Below are positions 1-10,071 of a DNA stretch of 64,000 nucleotides, piece after piece. This stretch comes from ECT2AJA-110-A sp035399845 (GTDB taxonomy: Bacteria > Planctomycetota > Phycisphaerae > UBA1845 > UTPLA1), in NCBI GenBank assembly GCA_035399845.1, contig DAOPJV010000006.1, positions 101,735 through 165,734 on the forward strand, written 5' to 3'. Below the pieces are notes generated by a model. That model was not told where the DNA came from, did no database searches, and worked only from the letters and a program-made list of their open reading frames with translations. The first letter of the stretch is position 1. Each line of letters opens with the position of its first letter. A program made the position numbers and the translations under genes.

Positions 1-2
1 CC

Positions 3-1019
3 GGGAAGATCGCAGATCGCCTCACAATCATTCGCTCCATGAACCATGGCGAAGCCGCCCACGAGCGCGGCACGCATAACATGTTCACGGGCTATCGCCC
101 GAGCCCGGCCGTCAGCTATCCATCGATCGGTTCCGTCATCTCGCACGAGCTCGGAAACAAAACGGAACTGCCGCCGTACATCGTCCTGCCCACGCAACCG
201 ACGGAGTTCGCGGGCCCCGGGTTCCTCAGCACGCGCTACGGTCCGTTCAGCCTCTTCTCCGACCCGGCCGACAGGAATTTCGCCGTGCGGGACCTGTCGC
301 TTCCGAAGGATGTGGATCACGAGCGATTCCAGCGTCGCCAGCAACTGCTCGACGCCGTTGAGAGTCATTTCCGCAGCATCAGCGAAAGCGACGCCGTGTC
401 GGCAATGGATGAATTCTACCAGCGCGCCTACAGCATCCTCAGCTCCGAATCCGCCCGCGCCGCCTTCGACCTGAAGAAGGAACCTGGCGAACTGCTCGAT
501 CGCTACGGCCGCCACGCCGCGGGAATGCGCATGCTCCTCTGTCGGCGACTCGTCGAGTCGGGCGTCCGATTCGTCTCGATGACCTTCGGCGGCTGGGACC
601 ATCACGCGAACATCGCCGGCGGCGTGCGAGGTCAGCTCCGCGAGTTCGACCAGGGCTTCGCGGCCCTGATCCAGGACCTCGATGCGCGTGGCATGCTCGA
701 TCGCACGCTGGTCATGGTCACGACGGAATTCGGCCGCACACCGAAGATCAATCGTGATGGGGGTCGCGATCACTGGCCGCGCGTCTTCAGCGTCGTGATG
801 GCGGGCGGTGGATTCCATCGCGGCCTTGTGTACGGCGCAACGGATCCGACGGCCACGGCGGTTGATTCCGACGGACTCAGCGTCGAGGACCTCGCCACGA
901 CGATCTACAACCAGGTCGGCATTGTCGCCGATGGCGAACTGATGGCGCCCGGAAATCGCCCAATCGAAATCGTCAAGGGAGGCAAAGTCGTCAACGAACT
1001 TCTGGCCAAACCCGCGTGA
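3..1019 (+). CDS. DUF1501 family protein (3' part, cut by window edge)
   Basis: The reading frame is open from the first bases of the window, so the N-terminus lies outside it; 338 codons are visible. DUF1501 proteins belong to the alkaline-phosphatase/sulfatase-like superfamily and are greatly expanded in planctomycetes, usually exported by Tat and encoded beside DUF1549/DUF1553 proteins. Family hallmarks visible here are RSMNHGEAAHERGTHN near the left edge, GWDHH at about 591-605, TEFGRTP near 726-743 and GGRDHWP near 762-782. The stop overlaps the next gene's GTG start (GTGA), which points to translational coupling. The substrate is not known for this family and cannot be read from the sequence. 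Confidence 0.9.
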   Translation, partial: GKIADRLTIIRSMNHGEAAHERGTHNMFTGYRPSPAVSYPSIGSVISHELGNKTELPPYIVLPTQPTEFAGPGFLSTRYGPFSLFSDPADRNFAVRDLSLPKDVDHERFQRRQQLLDAVESHFRSISESDAVSAMDEFYQRAYSILSSESARAAFDLKKEPGELLDRYGRHAAGMRMLLCRRLVESGVRFVSMTFGGWDHHANIAGGVRGQLREFDQGFAALIQDLDARGMLDRTLVMVTTEFGRTPKINRDGGRDHWPRVFSVVMAGGGFHRGLVYGATDPTATAVDSDGLSVEDLATTIYNQVGIVADGELMAPGNRPIEIVKGGKVVNELLAKPA

Positions 1020-3475
1020 TCCGGAAACCACACATCATCCCGACACTCGTTCTGTTCGCGGCCATGTCCCTGTCCGCATTTGCGGCGGCGCCGGAACTCG
1101 GGGCTGTGTTCCCGTCCGGCGTTCAGCGCGGGACGCAGTTCGACCTCACGCTTCAGGGCGCGAGACTCGGGGACGCCGAAGCGATCCTCTTCTATCGGTC
1201 CGGAGTCACAGTCGAGTCGCTCGCTGCGGAAGACAACAAGGTCACGGCCAGATGCACGATCGACGCCTCCTGTGAACTTGGCGAAATGCCCCTGCGGCTG
1301 CGAACGCGATCCGGGCTGACGGAACTGCGGACACTCTATGTCGGCGCCATGCCTGTTGTCGCCGAGACAGAACCGAACAACGCCTTCGACAGCGCCCAAT
1401 CGATCTCGCTGGACGTCACGGTCGACGGGAAGATCACACGCGAGGACATCGACTACTTCGCGGTCGACGCGAAGGCCGGCGAGCGAATCACGGCCGAAAT
1501 CGAGGCGATGCGCCTTGGCCGTACGATGTTCGATCCCTGCGTCGCCATTCTCGACGCCCGACGATTCGAACTCTCGGCCTCAGACGATTCCGTATTGCTT
1601 CTGCAGGACAGCGTCGCATCCGCCATTGCGCCGGAGGATGGTCGATACGTCATCCTTGTGCGAGACGCGTCCTTTCAGGGGAACGATCAGTCCTGCTACC
1701 GGCTTCATGTCGGTCGCTATCCGCGTCCGCGCGTCGCCTTTCCGCCGGGCGGACGTCCGGGTGAAAATGTCGCAATCGAGTTGCGAGGTGACGTCGCCGG
1801 CGCCATGAAGCGCGAGATCCAGCTTCCGGCCGCGCCGACGGAAGCCTGGCCCACCGGCGTCAGCGATGAGACCGGCGTGGCGCCGTCGCCCATCTGGCTT
1901 CGCGTCGGTCCCGAGGCCGTCGTCAACGAGCCGCAGGCGGCGGACGCCGAACCTCCGGCCCCGCCAATCGCATTCCAGGGCGTCGTCGAAAAACCGGGCG
2001 AGTCCGATGAGTGGCGATTCTCTGCGAAGAAGGATCAGACGCTCCTCATCCGCGCCGTCGGTCGCCAGATCCGTTCACCCATCGACGCCGTCATCGACAT
2101 CCTCAACGCCGATGGTGGCGCGCTGGCCGGAAACGACGACGCGCGCGGCCCCGACTGCGAACTGGAATTCAAGGCGCCCGCCGACGGCGTTTACAGGGCG
2201 CGCATTCGCGATCATCTGCAGCGTGGCGGTCCCCTGTTCGTGTATCGCATCGAAATCGCTCCGCGCGAGCCGAGCCTGAGCGTCTCCATGGAGGTCCGCG
2301 ATCGGCGTCGTCCTCAATTCCTGCAGACACTGGAGGCGCCGCGCGGCGGTAGATTTGCAGGGCTGTTCCGCGTGTCACGTTCGGCCATCGGTGGACCCGT
2401 CGACGTGACGATCGCCGACCTTCCCGCCGGTATCACGGCGACGACAACGCAACTGGACGGAAACGAATCCCTGCTGCCCGTCGTCATCGAGGCGACAGGC
2501 GACGGCGCCCTGGCCGGCGCCCTGTGCCCCATCGTGGCGAAGATCCCGCGAGGCGAGTCTTCGCTGGAGGGCGGATTTTCTCAGTCGATCCCCCTGGTCA
2601 TCGGCCCGCCCAATGAACAGATCTATTACGCCACGACGGTCGACCGCATTCCCGTCGCGCTGACCGAAGCGGCGCCATTTCGAATCGATGTCGATGCGCC
2701 ACCCGCGCCCCTGCTGCGTGAAGGCCCCGGGGCGTTACACATCAGATTGACACGCAATGAAGGCTTCGACGCCGAAGTCGAGACGATGATGCTCTGGAAT
2801 CCCGCCGGCGTTTCCTCCGCCGGAAGCGCCAAGATCCCGCCGAACGCGAGCGAAACCAACTACCCGATCAACGCTTCCGGTGACGCCCCGCTTCGAACTC
2901 ATCAACTCGTCATACTGGCTCGCGCCAGAGTCGGCGACGCGGATCGCTGGGTATCGTCAGCCCTCATCCCGCTTCAGGTCGCGGATCGATATGTCACTGG
3001 CGCGCTGAAAATGTGCGCCATTCAGCGTGAGCAGAGCGCCGCCATGCTATGCCAGCTCAAGCACGTGCGCCCCTTCGATGGCGAAGCGACGCTGACACTT
3101 CGCGGTCTTCCGCCGGGCGTGACGACGGCCCCCGTTCAGATTCAGCCCGGCCAGGCCGAGGCGATCTTCACGCTCAGCGCGACGGACGCCGCCCCAGTGG
3201 GTCGTCGAGGCGGTCTGTTCTGCGAAATCACCACGAAAGTAAACGGCGTCGATTCAACCCATCGTTTCGCCGGCGGTGGCGTCATTCGCGTCGATCCGAA
3301 GCCCGTTCAGGTCGTGCAGAAGACGCCGGAACCCGAAAAGGCGCCGAAGGCCGAGGAGAAGCCCGCGCCGCCCAAGCCGCTGAGTCGCCTTCAGCAGCTT
3401 CGGAAAGAGGCGGCCGAACGGCGCAACGCCTCAACGGCGGGCGCAGAGAACAACGCGGAGAAGCCGACACAATGA
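1016..3475 (+). CDS. secreted pre-peptidase C-terminal (PPC) domain protein
   Basis: An 819-residue protein starting at a GTG that overlaps the preceding stop. Residues 1-24 look like a Sec signal peptide (IIPTLVLFAAMSLSAFA). A PPC-type beta domain follows at about 112-235, beginning AETEPNN and containing DIDYFAVDAKAGE. A second PPC-like unit lies around 320-410 (SDEWRFSAKKDQTLLIRAVG). The C-terminal ~60 residues are rich in E, K, P and A and look disordered. No catalytic motif is seen, so it is probably a structural or binding partner of its operon neighbours. The TGA stop is embedded in the next ATG (ATGA). Large PPC proteins between DUF1501 and DUF1553 genes are a recurrent planctomycete arrangement. 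Confidence 0.85.
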   Translation: MIRKPHIIPTLVLFAAMSLSAFAAAPELGAVFPSGVQRGTQFDLTLQGARLGDAEAILFYRSGVTVESLAAEDNKVTARCTIDASCELGEMPLRLRTRSGLTELRTLYVGAMPVVAETEPNNAFDSAQSISLDVTVDGKITREDIDYFAVDAKAGERITAEIEAMRLGRTMFDPCVAILDARRFELSASDDSVLLLQDSVASAIAPEDGRYVILVRDASFQGNDQSCYRLHVGRYPRPRVAFPPGGRPGENVAIELRGDVAGAMKREIQLPAAPTEAWPTGVSDETGVAPSPIWLRVGPEAVVNEPQAADAEPPAPPIAFQGVVEKPGESDEWRFSAKKDQTLLIRAVGRQIRSPIDAVIDILNADGGALAGNDDARGPDCELEFKAPADGVYRARIRDHLQRGGPLFVYRIEIAPREPSLSVSMEVRDRRRPQFLQTLEAPRGGRFAGLFRVSRSAIGGPVDVTIADLPAGITATTTQLDGNESLLPVVIEATGDGALAGALCPIVAKIPRGESSLEGGFSQSIPLVIGPPNEQIYYATTVDRIPVALTEAAPFRIDVDAPPAPLLREGPGALHIRLTRNEGFDAEVETMMLWNPAGVSSAGSAKIPPNASETNYPINASGDAPLRTHQLVILARARVGDADRWVSSALIPLQVADRYVTGALKMCAIQREQSAAMLCQLKHVRPFDGEATLTLRGLPPGVTTAPVQIQPGQAEAIFTLSATDAAPVGRRGGLFCEITTKVNGVDSTHRFAGGGVIRVDPKPVQVVQKTPEPEKAPKAEEKPAPPKPLSRLQQLRKEAAERRNASTAGAENNAEKPTQ

Positions 3476-5973
3476 CGCCCGCCCATCCCTGTTCACCCAA
3501 CGCCAGACAGCGATCGCCTCGCGCGACCCGGGTGTTCGGCGCGCCTCGCATCGCATGGCGCCTCGCGATCTGTCTGATCGCCCTCGCCACAGCGCCATAC
3601 GCAGGCGCCGATGAACCTGTCGTCGATAGCATCGCGATCTATCCGACAAACATCGTCCTGCGGACCGCCGGCGCGCGACAGCGCGTCGTCGTTCAGGGCG
3701 TTTCCGCCGACGGTATCACCTACGACGTCACGGACAATGCGACACTCGAATTCAGCCAGGACGGCATCGCCGCAATTGAGCGTGGCGAGTTGCAGCCTGA
3801 ACTCGACGGCGAAACGACGCTCCGCGCCACCTACCAGGGAAAGACGGCCGACGCGCATGTCGTCGTCGGCGACTCGATGACATTCCAGCCCGTCCGCTTT
3901 CGGATGGATGTCATGCCCGCGCTCAGCAAGACCGGCTGCAACAGCGGCGCCTGCCATGGCTCCGCCAGCGGCCAGGACGGCTTTCACCTGTCGCTCTTCG
4001 GCTACGACCCGGCGGGCGACTACCATTCGCTCACGCGAGAAATGCCGGGACGCCGCATCGACCGGGCCCTGCCGGACGAAAGCCTGCTGCTGAAGAAGGC
4101 CGTCAACGCCGTCGCCCACACAGGTGGCGAACGATTCACGAAGGACAGTCGTGAGTACAAGGCGCTTGCGGCCTGGATCCGCAATGGCGCACAGGACGAC
4201 GCGGGCCAGTCGCCCGATGTCACGGGGCTCTCCATCGAGCCCGGAGAACTCGCCCTGATCGAGGGCGGCGCCACGCATCGGCTCTGCGCGACGGCGACCT
4301 ACGCCGATGGCTCGCAGCGTGATGTTTCAAAATCCGTCGTCTACATCACCAACAATGAACGGACCGCCGGCGTGACGGCCGAGGGCGTTGTGACGGCAGG
4401 AGCCGCCGGCGAAGCGCTGGTTCTCGCGAGGTACGACGCGTTTACTGTCGGCGTGTCCGTCATCGTAACGCCGCAGGGCGTCGAGGATCCCGGGGCGCCC
4501 GTCGCGCCGGCAAATTACATCGACGAACTCATCGGGGCGAAGCTGCGCAAGCTCCGGATTCGGCCGACGGACATCTGCGATGACGCCACGTTTCTGCGCC
4601 GCGCGTCTCTCGATATCACGGGCCGCCTTCCGACGCCCGAGCGATTCGAAGCGTTCGTCAGGGACGAGGATGGCGCCAAGCGCGCAAAGCTCGTCGACGA
4701 ACTACTGAAAGACAAGGCGTTCGTCGAAATCTGGGTCATGAAGTGGGCCCATCGCCTCGGCGTCCGATCAACGATTCAGGTCAGCCCGAAGGCCGCCCTG
4801 CTTTATCACGGCTGGCTCCAGGAACGCCTCGCCAACGAGACGCCGATCAACACGATCGTCGCCGAGCTGATCGGCGCTGACGGCGGCACTTTCACGAACC
4901 CGGCGACGAACTTCTATCAGCTGGAACAGTCGCCACTGAAACTCTCGGAAAATGTCGCGCAGGCGTTCCTCGGCGTTCGCGTTCAGTGTGCGCAGTGCCA
5001 TAACCACCCGTTCGATCGCTGGACGATGAACGACTACTACGGTTTCGCCGCATTCTTCAGCCAGATCGGTCGAAAGGCCGGCGAAGACCCGCGCGAAATG
5101 GTCATCTTCAACAGCCACGACGGCGAAGTCCGCCATCCTGTCGGCAATCGCGTGATGGCGCCGAAATTCCTCGGCGGCCCCGCCCCCGATCTGCAGGGCC
5201 GCGATCGCCGCAAGGCCCTCGCCGAGTGGCTTGGCGATCCGAATAACCGCATGTTCGCGCGCAATGCCGCAAACTTCGCCTGGTCGCACTTCTTCGGCCG
5301 GGGCATCGTGGAACCGATCGACGATTTCCGTGTAAGCAATCCCCCCGCCAATGGCCCCCTCCTTGAAGCGCTCGCGGATCACCTCATCGCCTGTCACTAC
5401 GATCTGCGACAACTGGTGCGCGACATCTGCCTCTCGAACACGTATCAGCGTGACATCCCGGCGACACCGCTCGGCGACGCCGCCGCCGCAAACTTCGCCC
5501 ACGCGACAGTCCGCTCCATGCCGGCCGAAACACTTCTGGACTGTATCGCCCAGGTCACGGACGCGCCGCAGAAATACCCCGGACTTCCCCTCGGCGCCCG
5601 CGCGACACAGATTGCCGACGCCAGCGTCAGCAACTATTTCCTCACGACGTTCGGGCGCATCCAGATCAGCGAGAGCTGTATCTGTCCGGCGCCACCCGAG
5701 CCCAGCCTGTCGCAGGCGCTGCATCTGATCAGCGGCGAGACAGTCAATGAAAAAATCAAATCCGGCGGTCTGATCGATCGATGGCTGGCGGAAGGCCTCA
5801 CACCTGTGCAGATTGTCGATCGCGTCTATGTTCGCTGTCTCTCCAGAACACCGACGCCGCCGGAGCTGGACGCCGTCAACAAAGTGATCTCGGCGGCGCC
5901 GGAACCGAAAGCGGCGCTGATGGATCTGTTCTGGGCGATTCTGAACAGCAAGGAATTCGTATTCAATCACTGA
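3472..5973 (+). CDS. DUF1549/DUF1553 domain protein with haem-like CxxCH motif
   Basis: I chose ATG 3472 because it overlaps the previous stop by four bases; the frame stays open upstream but that part is antisense-like and lies inside the previous gene. The protein has 833 residues. A signal/anchor lies near residues 28-46. A bacterial Ig-like (BIG2-type) segment covers about 50-135. The planctomycete motif GCNSGACHG is at 155-163 (C156, C161, H162), another Ig-like stretch at about 240-330, then DUF1549. A true CAQCH motif is at 506-510, followed by DUF1553. The family is thought to be extracytoplasmic and linked to polymer or sulfated-glycan use, but no reaction is established. Confidence 0.88.
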   Translation: MTPAHPCSPNARQRSPRATRVFGAPRIAWRLAICLIALATAPYAGADEPVVDSIAIYPTNIVLRTAGARQRVVVQGVSADGITYDVTDNATLEFSQDGIAAIERGELQPELDGETTLRATYQGKTADAHVVVGDSMTFQPVRFRMDVMPALSKTGCNSGACHGSASGQDGFHLSLFGYDPAGDYHSLTREMPGRRIDRALPDESLLLKKAVNAVAHTGGERFTKDSREYKALAAWIRNGAQDDAGQSPDVTGLSIEPGELALIEGGATHRLCATATYADGSQRDVSKSVVYITNNERTAGVTAEGVVTAGAAGEALVLARYDAFTVGVSVIVTPQGVEDPGAPVAPANYIDELIGAKLRKLRIRPTDICDDATFLRRASLDITGRLPTPERFEAFVRDEDGAKRAKLVDELLKDKAFVEIWVMKWAHRLGVRSTIQVSPKAALLYHGWLQERLANETPINTIVAELIGADGGTFTNPATNFYQLEQSPLKLSENVAQAFLGVRVQCAQCHNHPFDRWTMNDYYGFAAFFSQIGRKAGEDPREMVIFNSHDGEVRHPVGNRVMAPKFLGGPAPDLQGRDRRKALAEWLGDPNNRMFARNAANFAWSHFFGRGIVEPIDDFRVSNPPANGPLLEALADHLIACHYDLRQLVRDICLSNTYQRDIPATPLGDAAAANFAHATVRSMPAETLLDCIAQVTDAPQKYPGLPLGARATQIADASVSNYFLTTFGRIQISESCICPAPPEPSLSQALHLISGETVNEKIKSGGLIDRWLAEGLTPVQIVDRVYVRCLSRTPTPPELDAVNKVISAAPEPKAALMDLFWAILNSKEFVFNH

Positions 5974-6034
5974 CGCATCGCCGGAACGGCGTGTCGCAGG
6001 TGATTCATCTGAGGACGAAAGCGGCCAACGAATC

Positions 6035-8296
6035 GTGAGAATCCGACAAACGACAACACACCTCGCCGTCGCCGCCCTGCTGGCCGCCGTGTCGCGCGTC
6101 GCCCTCGCCGACGATGCGCCGGGGTACGAACCCAATGTGCGTCCGATCCTGCAGGCGCGATGCCTCAGCTGCCACAACCCCGAGAAACGCAAGGGCGGCC
6201 TCGACATGACGACCTATCAGTCGCTGCTCGCGGGCGGAAGCGGCGGCAAAATCGTCGCCCCCGGCCAGCCGGCGGACAGCGCCCTGCTCGGTGTCATTCA
6301 GCAGACGCGCGAACCCCGCATGCCGCCATCGGGAAACAAGATGCCAGACGCGGAGATTGACCTCATCCGCAAGTGGATCGAGCAGGGCTGCCGCGAAACG
6401 CCGCAGGGCCCCGCCATCGCCGCCGAAGACAAACCCACAGCGCAACCCCTCGAAATCGGCGCGCTCACTGGCGTGTCCACGCAACTGCCGCTGGCCTGGC
6501 CGCTCGCTGAAATCGTCGAGGCCGAACGAACCGACGCGGTCACGTCGATCGCGTCACACCCGGGTGTTCCCGTACTCGCCGTCGCCGGTCAACAGCAGAT
6601 CCTCGTCTACCACCTTCCGACGGAGAAACTCCTGGGGGCGCTGTCGACGCGACCCGGCTTCCCGCTGCAGGTGCGATTCTCTGTCGATGGGCGCCTGCTC
6701 ATCTCCGCCGGTGGTGTGGCCGCGACATCAGGATTCGTTCGCGCCTGGAATGTTGCGACCGGCGATGTCGCGCTGAACATCGAACACGATATGGAAGCGG
6801 TCCGCGCGGCGGACATTGACGCCGACCTGCGCTGGTGCGCCTTTGGTGGACCCTCCGGCGTCGTTCTGATCCAGGATCTGAAGACGGCGCAGATCGTTGA
6901 CAGGATCAGGAAGCACACGGATTGGATCACGGACATCGCCTTCAGCCCCGACGGTCTCCTTCTGGCGACGGCCGATCGCGCCGGCGGCGTCTTCATCTGG
7001 GAAGCGGAATCGCACAACCTGATGCACGCGCTGCCGACGCACCCCGGCGCCGTGACAGCCCTCGCGTGGCGCGGGGATTCCAATCTGCTGGCGACGGCGT
7101 GTGAAGATGGCCAGATCCGCGTGTACGAACCGGAGGGAGGCGCCGGCGTCAAGGGATGGTCGGCCCATCCCGGCGGCGTCATGTGCGTTCGATGGTCGCA
7201 CGACGGCAAACTCGTCAGTGTCGGCCGCGACAGAGTCGCCAAGTTGTGGAAGCCCGACTTCGGCCACGCCCGGTCCACGCCGGCGTTTGATGACATTGCC
7301 CTGGCGTGCGCATTTTCGAGCGACGGAAATCGGATCATCGCAACCGATTTCTCCGGCGCGATTCGTGTATTTGATTTGGAATCCGGCGCCGTGGCGGGCC
7401 AGTTGAACGCCAACCCGGCGCCATTCGCACAACAGCTGGCGTCCGCACAGAAGTTGACGACGGAGGCGACGCAGCGAGAGGACGCCAGTCGCAGGGAACT
7501 CGACACCGCCCGGGCCGCCTTTGATAACGCAAACAGGGCGCACGACGAGGCGTCCCTCACCCTGAAGAAAAACGAAACGGAACTCAAACGTCTGCGCGCC
7601 GCCGAAATGCGCGCACAACTTCAGGCGGTCCGAAACGAACTCGCCGCCGCGCGACGCGACCACAAGCCGGTTCGCGACGCGGCAACGGAGGCGCAGGCCG
7701 CCGCCGCCGCCGCCTCACAGGCGCTCGCCGCGGCGCGCGACGCCCTGGCCGCGATAGACAAGTCCATTGCAACAAACGCGACGACACTTGAATCCACGAA
7801 CGCCCGAATCGCCGCCCTCAATGGCTCGCAAACCGACGTGCAGAAGCGGGTCGACGACAGTCGCGTCGCCCTGGAACAACTGGACAAGGCGGTACAGGCG
7901 GTCCAGCAACGGCTGAGCTCGGCGCCCGAGAGCGAGAGCCTCAAGGCCTCGCTGGAGCACGCCTCTCAGGCGAAGGCCTCCATGGAAGCCGAAATCGCCT
8001 CGCTGCAGGGACGCCTCGAATCGATCAATTCGGAAACGGCGCAGCTGACCACGACGCTCGCGTCACTGACCTCGCAGGCGACCGCCGGACGCGAGCAGCA
8101 GGCCGCGGCCGCAATGCGCGTCTCGGAACTGGAGACTGCGCTGACGCAGGCGACGGAAGCCGTCTCGACTCGGCAGGCGGCGGCCGAGGAGGCCGCAAAG
8201 GCGGAAGACGCGATCGCCGCCCGGATCAAGGCGTCCGAAGACGCCTATCACGCGCTGCTCGCCGAAGTCGCCGCGGCGCTGGGCGCAGCGTCATGA
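6035..8296 (+). CDS. planctomycete cytochrome-c domain / WD40 / coiled-coil protein
   Basis: A 753-residue protein with a GTG start and a signal peptide at residues 1-25. The N-terminal PSCyt1-type domain carries CLSCH at 43-47 within VRPILQARCLSCHNPEKRKG, a c-type haem attachment motif. A WD40 propeller follows at about 150-455, with repeats such as ITDIAFSPDGLLLATAD and VMCVRWSHDGKLVSVGRD. Residues from about 465 to the end form a long Ala/Glu/Gln-rich coiled coil. It closes the four-gene operon, 61 bp after the DUF1553 gene. Cytochrome-WD40 proteins are common in planctomycetes; the long C-terminal coil suggests cell-envelope tethering or oligomerisation (inference). Confidence 0.85.
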   Translation: MRIRQTTTHLAVAALLAAVSRVALADDAPGYEPNVRPILQARCLSCHNPEKRKGGLDMTTYQSLLAGGSGGKIVAPGQPADSALLGVIQQTREPRMPPSGNKMPDAEIDLIRKWIEQGCRETPQGPAIAAEDKPTAQPLEIGALTGVSTQLPLAWPLAEIVEAERTDAVTSIASHPGVPVLAVAGQQQILVYHLPTEKLLGALSTRPGFPLQVRFSVDGRLLISAGGVAATSGFVRAWNVATGDVALNIEHDMEAVRAADIDADLRWCAFGGPSGVVLIQDLKTAQIVDRIRKHTDWITDIAFSPDGLLLATADRAGGVFIWEAESHNLMHALPTHPGAVTALAWRGDSNLLATACEDGQIRVYEPEGGAGVKGWSAHPGGVMCVRWSHDGKLVSVGRDRVAKLWKPDFGHARSTPAFDDIALACAFSSDGNRIIATDFSGAIRVFDLESGAVAGQLNANPAPFAQQLASAQKLTTEATQREDASRRELDTARAAFDNANRAHDEASLTLKKNETELKRLRAAEMRAQLQAVRNELAAARRDHKPVRDAATEAQAAAAAASQALAAARDALAAIDKSIATNATTLESTNARIAALNGSQTDVQKRVDDSRVALEQLDKAVQAVQQRLSSAPESESLKASLEHASQAKASMEAEIASLQGRLESINSETAQLTTTLASLTSQATAGREQQAAAAMRVSELETALTQATEAVSTRQAAAEEAAKAEDAIAARIKASEDAYHALLAEVAAALGAAS

Positions 8297-8322
8297 CGAC
8301 GAAGTAAGAGGTCGCAGCAAAT

Positions 8323-10071
8323 TCACTCGTCGCGAATCAGGCGTTCCCGCTCATAGGGAAGAATCTCGATCGACGCGCCCGCCGCGTGCATCGCCTGAAC
8401 GCCCTTCCAGTAGTCCGTCGTCAGCAGGTCGCCGTGGCGCTGCATGAAAGACGCCTTAGGCGCTCCCTGCAGGCCGAGGAATGCCCCGAATTCTTCCGGA
8501 AAAATGTCGTTCGGCCCCACGAAGAACCACGGCTCCGCGCGCAACTCATCCTCCTCGCATCGCGCCTGCGGCAATCGCCGAAAGTTGCACGAATCCAGAA
8601 GGGTCAGCTCGTCGTAGTCGTAAAAAATGACGCGCCCGTGCCGAGTGACGCCGAAGTTCTTCACAGGCAGATCTCCGGGGAAGATGTTCGTCGCGGCCAG
8701 GTCCTTGATCGCCTGGCCGTAGTCGATCGCCGCGTCGCAAGCCGCCGTCTCATCCACCTCCGACAGATAGAGATTCAGGGGACGCACGCGCCGTTCGGTA
8801 TACAGATGCCGAAACACAATGCGCCCGCCCTCGATACGAACGCTCTCCGCGGCGTTCGCCGTCAGCTCGTCCAGAAGCGCCGGCATGAAGCGATCCGTCG
8901 CGAACGCCAGATACTCGAACTCCTGGGCGTCAACGAGCCGGCCGGCGCGATCCTGCCTGAAGACGAGCTGGTACTTGCTCCGAACTTCCGCTCGGCTCGT
9001 GTTCTTCGGCGGTTCAAACCGATCGCGTATCACTTTGAAGACCACGTCGTGCGACGGCAATGTGAACACGATCATGACCATTCCGCGCGTTCCGGGGGCG
9101 ATATCGAACTTGTCCGTCGAACACTCAAGTCGCCACAGCAGATCGCGATAGAACTGCGTCTTGCCGTGCTTGTTGTAGCCGACGGCCGTATATAGCTCCG
9201 CCGTGGGCTTCCGTGGCATGATCGATTTGAGGTAGCGGATCATCGCGTGGGGCCGATCCGTCGCGACATGAAAGTAGGAACGCGTGAAGCTGAACAGGAT
9301 ACTCATCCCGTTCTCCGTCAGAATGACGGCTCGAATCCCCACGCCACTCCTGTCGCAGCTCAGGGCCAGCGCCATCGGCAGCACGCCCGCATCCCCAAGG
9401 ACGCGCCCGACGATGAACGCACCCTGGCCTCTGTAAAACACCGGCGTCAGCGCCTCAATGGAATGTGGCGTCCCGCCCAATGGCGTCGCCTTCCACTGTT
9501 CAGCCATTCGATCGGCGACGAGTCGGCCGTCTTCAGACACGTCACGAAGCGAGGTCTCGAAGGCGCAATCCTCGATGATGCGCCGAACCGCGGCGTCCAG
9601 CCCCTGATCCGCTGAATAAGTGCGCAGGATCGGATCGGCGGATCGCTGAATCGAGCTGGCCGCCTCGAGTCGAACAAACTCGATCTCCGGATCGACGCCG
9701 ACTGTCGAGAACACGCGCCGGGCGACGGAGTTGAAGAACGTCTCTGCAAAATCGATGTCATTCTCCGACGCGACGCGCTGCGCGTAGAACCGCTTAGCCA
9801 GCGCCCAGACGCGACGATGCCGATGGCGCTCCCCGAGAAGCATGCGGGTTTTCTCGACTGTCCTGCGAACAATGGCGCCGTAGAGATCCAGCCGTTCAAC
9901 GGCGTCCTGATGCGTCAGACTCCATTGACGCCGCTCGAATCGTGATCCGGCGCGCAGCGTGATTCGGCGAAATCGCCATCGATACGCCCGAAATGCGCGA
10001 AGGATCCGCTCCGCGGCCTCCCGCGCCGATCGCCGACCGGCGTCCCCGACGCTCGACGCCGACACGCTCAT
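8323..10071 (-). CDS. aceK: isocitrate dehydrogenase kinase/phosphatase
   Basis: A 582-residue protein, the normal AceK length (E. coli 578). AceK phosphorylates and dephosphorylates isocitrate dehydrogenase and so sets the split between the TCA cycle and the glyoxylate bypass. Diagnostic blocks are APGTRGMVMIVFTLPSHD, VFKVIRDRF, the substrate-recognition segment with IFRHLYTERRVRPLNLY-like sequence, and ATNIFPGDLPVKNFGVTRHG followed by FYDYDE near the C-terminus. Its ATG overlaps the stop of the upstream LysR gene (ATGA), so the two are almost certainly co-translated. It is convergent with the cytochrome-WD40 gene, 26 bp away. It is separated from aceBA, which run divergently on the other side of the regulator. 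Confidence 0.96.
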   Translation of the reverse strand: MSVSASSVGDAGRRSAREAAERILRAFRAYRWRFRRITLRAGSRFERRQWSLTHQDAVERLDLYGAIVRRTVEKTRMLLGERHRHRRVWALAKRFYAQRVASENDIDFAETFFNSVARRVFSTVGVDPEIEFVRLEAASSIQRSADPILRTYSADQGLDAAVRRIIEDCAFETSLRDVSEDGRLVADRMAEQWKATPLGGTPHSIEALTPVFYRGQGAFIVGRVLGDAGVLPMALALSCDRSGVGIRAVILTENGMSILFSFTRSYFHVATDRPHAMIRYLKSIMPRKPTAELYTAVGYNKHGKTQFYRDLLWRLECSTDKFDIAPGTRGMVMIVFTLPSHDVVFKVIRDRFEPPKNTSRAEVRSKYQLVFRQDRAGRLVDAQEFEYLAFATDRFMPALLDELTANAAESVRIEGGRIVFRHLYTERRVRPLNLYLSEVDETAACDAAIDYGQAIKDLAATNIFPGDLPVKNFGVTRHGRVIFYDYDELTLLDSCNFRRLPQARCEEDELRAEPWFFVGPNDIFPEEFGAFLGLQGAPKASFMQRHGDLLTTDYWKGVQAMHAAGASIEILPYERERLIRDE

